64,000 bases of DNA from Euglena gracilis (Eukaryota > Euglenida > Euglenophyceae > Euglenales): the NCBI GenBank assembly GCA_039621445.1, contig CP154957.1, positions 11,489,845-11,553,844 of the forward strand, in the 5' to 3' direction. The notes beneath the pieces are model-generated. The model ran no database searches. It had not been told where the DNA came from and was given only the letters and a program-made list of their open reading frames with translations. The translations under genes and the position numbers were made by a program. This document shows positions 42,010 through 49,800 of the stretch, piece after piece. Position 1 is the first letter of the stretch. Every line of letters starts with the position of its first letter.

Positions 42010-44270
42010 ACAATTTCCTTTCTCTTGCTGCAGCTCCTGCACTCACCTCGTGCACATCGTGCACTCATGTGTGGGAAATGAAACGATGGTCACATAGTGG
42101 GAAATAGAACAACCATTTGCATTTTCATGGTGCACATTGTGCACTCGCCTAGTGCACATCGTGCACTCATGGGTAGGCATTGTGATTCTGGGCACGGGCA
42201 TGACATTTCCGTTCTCTTGGTGCAGCTCCTGCACTCGCTTGGTGCACATTGTGCACTCACGTGTGGGAAGCGAAATGATGGCCACATAGTGGGAAATAAA
42301 AGCACCATTTGCATTTTCATGGTGCACATCGTGCACTCGCCTGGTGCACATCGTGCACTCATGGGTGGGCACTGGAAATCTGGCCACGGGCATGACATTT
42401 CCTTTCGCCTGGTGCAGCTCCTGCACTCGCCTGGGGCACTTCGGGTACCGGGGGGGGGGGGGGAAGGTGCGGGCCCTGTACTCACTCGATGGCTAGTGGG
42501 GGGCGGTGCCCCTGCACGGCCTTGATCAAATGGGTACCGGGGGGGGGGAGGGAAGGTGTGGGCCCTGTACTCACTCGATGGCTAGTGGGGGGCGATGCCC
42601 CTGCACGGCCTTGATCAAATGGGTACCGGGGGGGTGAGGTGCGGGCCCTGTACTCACTCGATGGCTAGTGGGGGGCGATGCCCCTGCACGGCCTTGTTCA
42701 AATGGGTACCGAATGGGGGGGAGGTGCGGGGCTTGTACTCACTCGATGGCTAGTGGGGGGCGGGGCCCCTGCACGGCCTTGATCAAATGGGCACCGGGGG
42801 GGGGGGAAGGTGCGGGCCCTGTACTCACTCGATGGCTAGTGGGGGGCGATGCCCCTGCACGGCCTTGATCAAATGGGTACCGGGGGGGGGGGGAGGGAAG
42901 GTGCGGGCCCTGTACTCACTCGATGGCTAGTGGGGGGCGGTGCCCCTGCACGGCCTTGAGACCAAATGGGTACCGAATGGGGAGGGGGGTGGAAAACGAT
43001 GCAGTTTCGGTACACACTCGGTGGCTAGTGGGGGGCGGTGCCCCTGCACGGCCTTGAGACCAAATGGGTACCGAGGGGGGGGGGAAACGGTGCTGTTTCG
43101 GTACACACTCGATGGCTAGTGGGGGGCGGGGCCCCTGCACGGCCTTGAGACCAAATGGGTACCGAGGGGGGGGGCGTAAAAAAGGTGCAGTTTCGGTACA
43201 CACTCGATGGCTAGTGGGGGGCGGGGCCCCTGCACGGCCTTGAGACCAAATGGGTACCGAGCGGGGGGGGGGTAGAAAACGGTGCAGTTTCGGTACACAC
43301 TGGATGGCTAGTGGGGGGCGGTGCCCCTGCACGGCCTTGAGACCAAATGGGTACCGAGGGGGGGGGGGGGAAAAAAGGTGCAGTTTCGGTACACACTCGA
43401 TGGCTAGTGGGGGGCGGGGCCCCTGCACGGCCTTGAGACCAAATGGGTACCGGGCGGGGGGGGGAGTAAAAAAGGTGCAGTTTCGGTACACACTCGATGG
43501 CTAGTGGGGGGCGGTGCCCCTGCACGGCCTTGAGACCAAATGGGTACCGAGCGGGGGGGGGGGGGAGAAAACGGTGCAGTTTCGGTACACACTCGATGGC
43601 TAGTGGGGGGCGGTGCCCCTGCACGGCCTTGAGACCAAATGGGTACCGAGGGGGGGGGGAGTAAAAAAGGTGCAGTTTCGGTACACACTCGATGGCCAGT
43701 GGGGGGCGGTGCCCCTGCACGGCCTTGATCAAATGGGTACCGGGGGGGGAAGGTGCGGGCCTTGTACTCACTCGATGGCTAATGGCTAGTGGGGGGCGAT
43801 GCCCCTGCACGGCCTTGTTCAAATGGGTACCCGGGGGGGGGGGGAACGTGCGGGCCCTGTACTCACTCGATGGCTAGTGGGGGGCGAGGCCCCTGCACGG
43901 CCTTGTTCAAATGGGTACCGGGGGGGGGGAAGGTGCGGGCCCTGTACTCACTCGATGGCTAGTGGGGGGCGGGGCCCCTGCACGGCCTTGATCAAATGGG
44001 TACCGGGGGGGGGGGGGCGTGCGGGCCCTGTACTCGACTCCTAGGGGGGGGCGGGGCCCCTGCACGGCCTTGATCAAATGGGTACCGGGGGGGGGGGAAC
44101 GTGCGGGCCCTGTACTCACTCGATGGCTAGTGGGGGGCGGGGCCCCTGCACGGCCTTGTTCAAATGGGTACCGGGGGGGAACGTGCACAGGCATGCCATT
44201 TCCTTTGTCCGCGTGCTGGTGCACATTGTGCACTCATGTCAGGTACCGGGGGGGGGGGAGGAAAACGGTG
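42010..44270 (+). repeat. Nested minisatellites downstream of the OTU ORF
   Basis: Type A (about 42010-42440, with a remnant at 44185-44245) has units of about 130 bp with GTGCACATNGTGCACTCATG and GGGCACGGGCATGACATTTC. Type B (about 42440-44200) has about 19 units of 84-105 bp with CACTCGATGGCTAGTGGGGG, GCCCCTGCACGGCCTTGA and CAAATGGGTACCGGGGG. Some type B units carry a GTGCAGTTTCGGTACACA variant. Type B is embedded within type A. Frames running through it are repeat artefacts. Confidence 0.9.
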
Positions 44271-44340
44271 CAACCCGTGCACTCTTTTGATGAGATCAAA
44301 GAGTGGCGCATCTGCACTCTGAATAGTGACCTCACTTGTG

Positions 44341-45171
44341 TCACTCGGTTGTTTTTCTCCTCTTGCTTTGCCGAGCAACCAGTACTTCTGGGGGAGGTTG
44401 TCTAAGGACATCGTAATGTGGTGGATTTTGTTGATAAATCACCGAAAGGATTGGCCCTGCATTCCCATATTGTGTGCATCGTCGCCAATGTTCACCTGCC
44501 TCTAAAAATACGTTTATCCTGATGCCGAGCATGTGACATATCAGGACTATCTCGGGCTCTTCAGCCCAATGGTTGTGGCTTAAGAGGGACGTGAGATACT
44601 GCTCACGCTGGCGACCAATCCCCATCAGAACATCCCCAACAGGAATGTCAAATCCTGGCACTGTGGAATTCCAGTGGGCCGCAATGTAATTAGCGAGTCT
44701 CTGGCGTAATTGTATTGCATCCCTGGGCTCATTTGAACCCAGCACGCAATAAAAAAAACAAGAACCATCCCCCTTTGCCTTCCAAATTTTTGCAGCCGCC
44801 TTTGGAATGCAATCTGATACAGTCACGAACTCCGAACAATTCATGGAAGCATTCATTTGCTTCCTAGTATGTTGGTCCCGTGGCGTGTTTTGACCATATT
44901 GTTCCACAACAGTGCTCGCGTCAACATGATCGGGTTCTGTCACTCGCGCATCCACAATGGCAGGATTGTTTGAACCTTTGCAATGTGGTTCATGCAATTT
45001 CCGATGTGCATCCTTCTTCCATATGCGCCCACATCCCATGCGGCACGCATACAATGCAGAATGCTGTGTTATTGTTGCACAAATTTTCTCGTGATCGTTC
45101 CGTGCCGTGTTTGAAGGGTACCTTTGTCCGCATCCTTTCCTACACTGAAATTTCAAAAATATTTTCTCCAC
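44341..45171 (-). CDS. OTU-domain cysteine protease with zinc-finger-like N-terminus
   Basis: The frame is 276 codons from a GTG at 45171. The real 5' exon boundary is probably AAATTTCAG|TGTAGG near 45142, giving CRKGCGQRYPSNTARNDHEK. A second Cys/His-rich stretch follows (CRMGCGRIWKKDAHRKLH). The OTU core comes next: KGDGSCFFYCVLGSN contains the catalytic D-G-S-C block, and NPPHYDVLRQ near the C-terminus carries the catalytic His. OTU proteases remove ubiquitin, and many Helitron2/Helentron elements carry one beside the Rep-helicase. The frame is the same as the helicase ORF but is separated from it by stops, so it is either joined by an intron or a separate gene. All catalytic residues visible here are intact. 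Confidence 0.75.
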   Translation of the reverse strand: MEKIFLKFQCRKGCGQRYPSNTARNDHEKICATITQHSALYACRMGCGRIWKKDAHRKLHEPHCKGSNNPAIVDARVTEPDHVDASTVVEQYGQNTPRDQHTRKQMNASMNCSEFVTVSDCIPKAAAKIWKAKGDGSCFFYCVLGSNEPRDAIQLRQRLANYIAAHWNSTVPGFDIPVGDVLMGIGRQREQYLTSLLSHNHWAEEPEIVLICHMLGIRINVFLEAGEHWRRCTQYGNAGPILSVIYQQNPPHYDVLRQPPPEVLVARQSKRRKTTE

Positions 45172-45285
45172 TAGGTTTCAATACTTTGTCTGCTCCCTTC
45201 CCATCATATGATATCCCCACTTGCAAATACAAGTTTTGCAAATGCTTGAAAGTCGTTGGCATGGACTTGTGTTGGCACATATAAT

Positions 45286-46800
45286 TCACAGTTGTGCACG
45301 GGGAAGTAAAGAACGTAATCTTCGCACAATACTGCAAAGGTCATCATTACTCCTGAGTTGAATGAGGCGTATGTCCTCTGTACGTCTGACCCGACTGATA
45401 CCAACGTAGAACGCATTGTATGACAGAGTGGGAGTGATCGGATGGTCAACACACAAAATAATTTTGTCCAATGTCCGACATTGGACACCATGAAAAGTTG
45501 TTGCAAACAACAAATTAAAAGGATGTGCCATCACTGTCACAATGCCCCCTTTTTTGGACGAAAGATGCAAGTAACGCGCGATGTTGACCTCCCGTGGGAT
45601 GGAAAACAAAGGAATGATTCTTCCACCCTCCTCCGTGATGGCTAGAGCAGCATTGTCGGTGATATCCCCTTGAACGATGACATTTATTGCCCAAGGGGGG
45701 TATTCCAACGTAACAATTTCTCCAGGGCGTGCACGTGAAATCCTTTCCAACGTCTCCATTGGCTCACTTTCGTTAAGCACAATGGAATGGACGGAAGCCC
45801 TTGTCCCATTTGACAACCCACGCTCCGGGCGTATGTTATATGTCAAAGTGATAGGACATCCTTGCACGACGTGTGCCCACAAATCCTTCACTTTGGCATA
45901 CATGACATTTTGAACATCCTCATGAATGCACGCGGCAAACTCATTTTTCAATGGCAACTTCCATTTTATTATGGGTTTTCTCGTGCTTTCAGCATATAAA
46001 CGCACCATGACTTCATTCACCATGTGTACACATTTTCGGTCTGTGGATACTATGAGTGCATTTGACCACGACCTGTCCCTATGAAAATCGGAGGGTGTTA
46101 TCATTCTCAACGAGGACAAAAATTTGTCACGTGCGAGTAGCCCTGGAAGAGAAAAATTTCGGTAAGCTGCCACTGCAGCCATGTGCTCGGGATCTTGAGC
46201 CCTATGTTGGGTATTCAGGCTGATCACTTTGAAAGATTGAAACAATGCATGGCCTTCTAATGCATCTAACGTTGCTGCAGATTGTGTTTTAGGTTTGATG
46301 TATAGATCTCCCCCACCAACAGGGGGGATTTGAACGAAATCACCCATCAGAACGACACACATTCCCCCAAAGGGTTCACTGTTGTTGTCGCACACTCTGC
46401 GCATGCGCTTGTCAATGTCCCGCAACATTTTGCAAGTCAACATGGACATTTCATCAATGAGAAGCACTTTGCAACCTTTAAATTGTGATCGCAAACGATA
46501 CAATTTTTCCCTTCCTCCATCCTGGACAGTGTCGTTGACACCGTCCTCTCCAAACACACTCAACCCCACCCCATGGTGGCACGTCGACCCACGATGCAGA
46601 TTGCATGCAGCAACCCCGGAAGGGGCCATAAAACGCAAAATGTTTGTTCCAAATGCTGTGGAAAGTCGGTTATGCAATTCCCTTGCCATTGTGCTTTTTC
46701 CTGTTCCGGGTCCCGCATGTACAACGACACGAGGTGGGGTTGGTTTGCAAGATGGATCCGCGATGGAAATAAATTGTACATACTCCGAAATCAATTTCAC
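45286..46800 (-). CDS. Helitron helicase (PIF1/RecD2-type SF1B), 3' part of Rep-Hel
   Basis: 504 codons. Walker A is VVVHAGPGTGKSTMARELH (about residues 25-43), Walker B is CKVLLIDEMSML, and QHRAQDP carries the motif III-IV region. FNLLFATTFHGVQCRTLDKI and NAFYVGISRVRRTEDIRLI are the C-terminal PIF1 motifs, the latter with the usual Y-V-x-x-S-R-V-R form. It begins at a GTG two codons after the stop of the upstream Rep frame and in the same frame. The motif preceding Walker A (LTEEQD, stop, FVKLISEYVQFI) spans that stop, so this is not an independent gene but the second half of one Rep-Hel protein. Helitron helicases unwind DNA 5' to 3' during rolling-circle transposition. Confidence 0.9.
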   Translation of the reverse strand: MKLISEYVQFISIADPSCKPTPPRVVVHAGPGTGKSTMARELHNRLSTAFGTNILRFMAPSGVAACNLHRGSTCHHGVGLSVFGEDGVNDTVQDGGREKLYRLRSQFKGCKVLLIDEMSMLTCKMLRDIDKRMRRVCDNNSEPFGGMCVVLMGDFVQIPPVGGGDLYIKPKTQSAATLDALEGHALFQSFKVISLNTQHRAQDPEHMAAVAAYRNFSLPGLLARDKFLSSLRMITPSDFHRDRSWSNALIVSTDRKCVHMVNEVMVRLYAESTRKPIIKWKLPLKNEFAACIHEDVQNVMYAKVKDLWAHVVQGCPITLTYNIRPERGLSNGTRASVHSIVLNESEPMETLERISRARPGEIVTLEYPPWAINVIVQGDITDNAALAITEEGGRIIPLFSIPREVNIARYLHLSSKKGGIVTVMAHPFNLLFATTFHGVQCRTLDKIILCVDHPITPTLSYNAFYVGISRVRRTEDIRLIQLRSNDDLCSIVRRLRSLLPRAQL

Positions 46801-46803
46801 AAA

Positions 46804-49800
46804 TTAGTCTTGTTCCTCGGTTAAAACCACACTGCTCTGCACACACAATCGCACAGTGGCTGGGTTTGTTCCCACCCCGGAGCCGACTTCTAAGGGTTGA
46901 AAATCATCGCTTTTCAACGCTGTATACGTCTTATTCAACGTCTCCGATAAAGGAGCCTTGGCATCAAATGGGTTTGTGCCAGTAATGTGCATTGCAAAGC
47001 ACTCGACATTTGGAGACATTGTCTGCTGCCCGTGTTCCTCCACCTGCCTGGAGAAAATTTTCAATAATACGTTCACTAACCGTGGTTCCACCTGCTCGCA
47101 TTCTTTCAAACCCTCGTTGCTAAACTTCTGCATGGCCTCATGAAGATTGTGAAGGGTGTCGTGAAAATGCTGAATTTTCACAGAATGCCTGATTTCTTGC
47201 ATTGCACTTCTTTCTGCCAAGGCATTGAAACCTATGTCGAGTGGGTGCGGCATGCCCCATTTCTTTTGGTTTCTATTTCTAATTATGGCTGAAAGAACGG
47301 AATTTTTTTGTGCAACCGTTGTTAGGCTTTTCAACCTTTGAACATAGGCAAAGCGTGCACGATCTAAATATGGTGCATCCTTCTTGCCTGCACACTCCTC
47401 CCATTGGCAGAAATCAGCCCATGCTATTTTGGGTGGATGTTCAAAACTCCACGGAACTATGAAGGTCATCACGTATTGTGCCCAAATTTTTTGGACACGC
47501 GATGGTCCATCCCGTCCCGGCCACTTGGGCAACTTTTTCCCCGACAAAACTGGGCATCGGAATTGATTTCCCATTTTTTGTACCCATGTTCCAGCCAACA
47601 GATGCATATCATGCAACTGAAACGTTGTTCCTTTTGGAAACCCTTCGGGTGGTTCACCATCAACACTAACATCATTGGCAACGCTTTGCAACGAAAAATG
47701 GGTAGCGTACTCTAACGCACTTATGCTTTCCAATTCACCTCCCCGTAAAGCATAATTGTATGCTGCAGGGATACCCACGATGATTGATTTTCCTTCATGC
47801 ACAAGAGAAACCAGTTCCGTTGCACCCCCCTCTTCCACAAAAGCGTCATCCAAATTGTCCATCCGACGCGAATGCATTAGGGTGGTAGTTGCATCCAACG
47901 TTCTCTTGTCCTTCCCATTTCCCTTTTGTCCAGCCAAATGCGGTTGTCCAACTTTTTGTTGGAAACATTCATTCGCTACGTCGTTGTTGCACTCTCCGTC
48001 GCCATGTTCGATCTCGTATTCCTCCCGTTCACTCTCATCCTCATCATCGTCATTGTCATTCTTGATTTCCTCATCAAAATCATCCTCGTCATCACTTTGG
48101 GCATCTCCATCAACATCACATGGCAATCCTCCCTCTCCGCCTAAGTCTGCAGTGCAAATGACCGCATCCTTGTCCTTTGAACTCGTTTTTGAACAAGAAA
48201 TTTCGTCTTCATTTGACTTTCTGTCCCCTAATTCTGCCATGGCGGGGAAAAGAGCAGGCAAACTAGAGATGTAATGCCAAGGATTTACAATGACAAATTT
48301 ATGGGATGCATGCCACGATGGATAACCTAGTACTGCCGTGGCTGCCATTTGCGCTCCCACCTCAATCTTTCGATCCATGGCATTAACAACACGTTTCAAA
48401 AGGACGGCATAATCTTCCTTCTCTTGCATTTTGTGTCCGAGCCGTTCCTCAACTTCACCCAGGACATGACGCAAGACTGATAAAACTCCACCCAATTTCA
48501 CAGGGTTTTTTGTGCAATATCCAACGACATAATTTGCCAATGCAAGCACCCCAACCTCCCCTCCTAGAATTTGCGCGTTTGAGTTACACGCAAGGACAAA
48601 AGATACAACTTTGCTGCAATCGACGACGCGACCATCACATTTGTGTGGTCGCTTCGTTTCCCATACCACTAAGTGGCTATCAACCGTGGGATCCTGTGCA
48701 ATATTTGCCATGTCTTCCAATGGGACCTCCTGTAAATCATGTCCACCGGTTTCCATTTTACGCGCAACAAAAAGGTGGGGCCGGGTTTCGGCCAAGTGGG
48801 ACCCACACGCACGCGGCATGCCAAAACGGCAGCCAAACCGTCCGGCAGGTGGTTTGCCGCAGCTCGGTATGAAACAGCGGTGTATTTGCAGGGCCCCCAT
48901 GACTTCCTCCGCAAATTCCATGATGGACGTATATGCTTCTTCAACATTTTCAGGCAATGGGGGTCTTTGTTCTTTTCCTTCCAACATTCTGGGGGCTGGA
49001 CAATGCTCCCTTTGCCTTTCCTCCCATTTTTCATGCACATCATTGGAGAGACAAGTGCAAACTTGGGAGTCTAGAGCCCTTGCTGCAACCTTTATTGCTT
49101 CTTCATCATGAACAATCGCATCCAGTATGTGCGGTGGAATTCCACCCCAGAAAACCCCGTGCCCATGCAATGAACCTCGGGATTGAGCCTCCGTGCAAAT
49201 GACTGCCGCTGTTGGTGTCCCATGCATGCCAACTTTTCTGGAACACATAGGTTCGTGTTTTCGAATAGTCTGTGCATCGGGCACCCCTAATAACACTTTC
49301 ATGAACGATAGCACTTGTCTCTCAAATATCCGAGCAGCAGCCACAGGGTTGTTCGATATTGCAGAAAATTTTGCCGACGTTTCCGGCATTTGGAGGGACA
49401 GTTTTACCTTTCCCAAGCACAAGGCAAGTGTCAACACATTATCCACCTCATTTGGTGCAAATGTAAAGAAAACGGATGGCATCCCGAACCACGCAAGCAT
49501 TGCCTGCATTTTCCCCAGAGTGGCATATCTTTCGGAAGACCCAAATGGCACAATACTATGACAAGTGCGGATGATGGGCAAAAACTCCATCAGCAGTTTT
49601 GTCGCCAACGAACCCGTTGGGTTTTTGATTGCCTCTTCCAAGCGTTCTTTAAAATCAATACTATTCACCGCATTTTCAAAACGAGTCAAAAACGAAGGGG
49701 TCGCTTTGAGGCGACGACTTATGCTCCGGAGAGCCATGTGTCTTAACTTTTGATTGAACACGAGAAGCACGAAATCCCGGCTCTCGGCAAACCTGTGGTC

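Noticed and set aside
42916-43822. Pro-rich frames with repeated ECVPKLHLF and KAVQGHRPPLAI peptides
   Set aside because: Translation of the type B minisatellite; unit variation breaks the frame repeatedly.
42010-44270. CRISPR-like array
   Set aside because: Direct repeats are long (84-130 bp) and contiguous with no unique spacers, and the context is eukaryotic.
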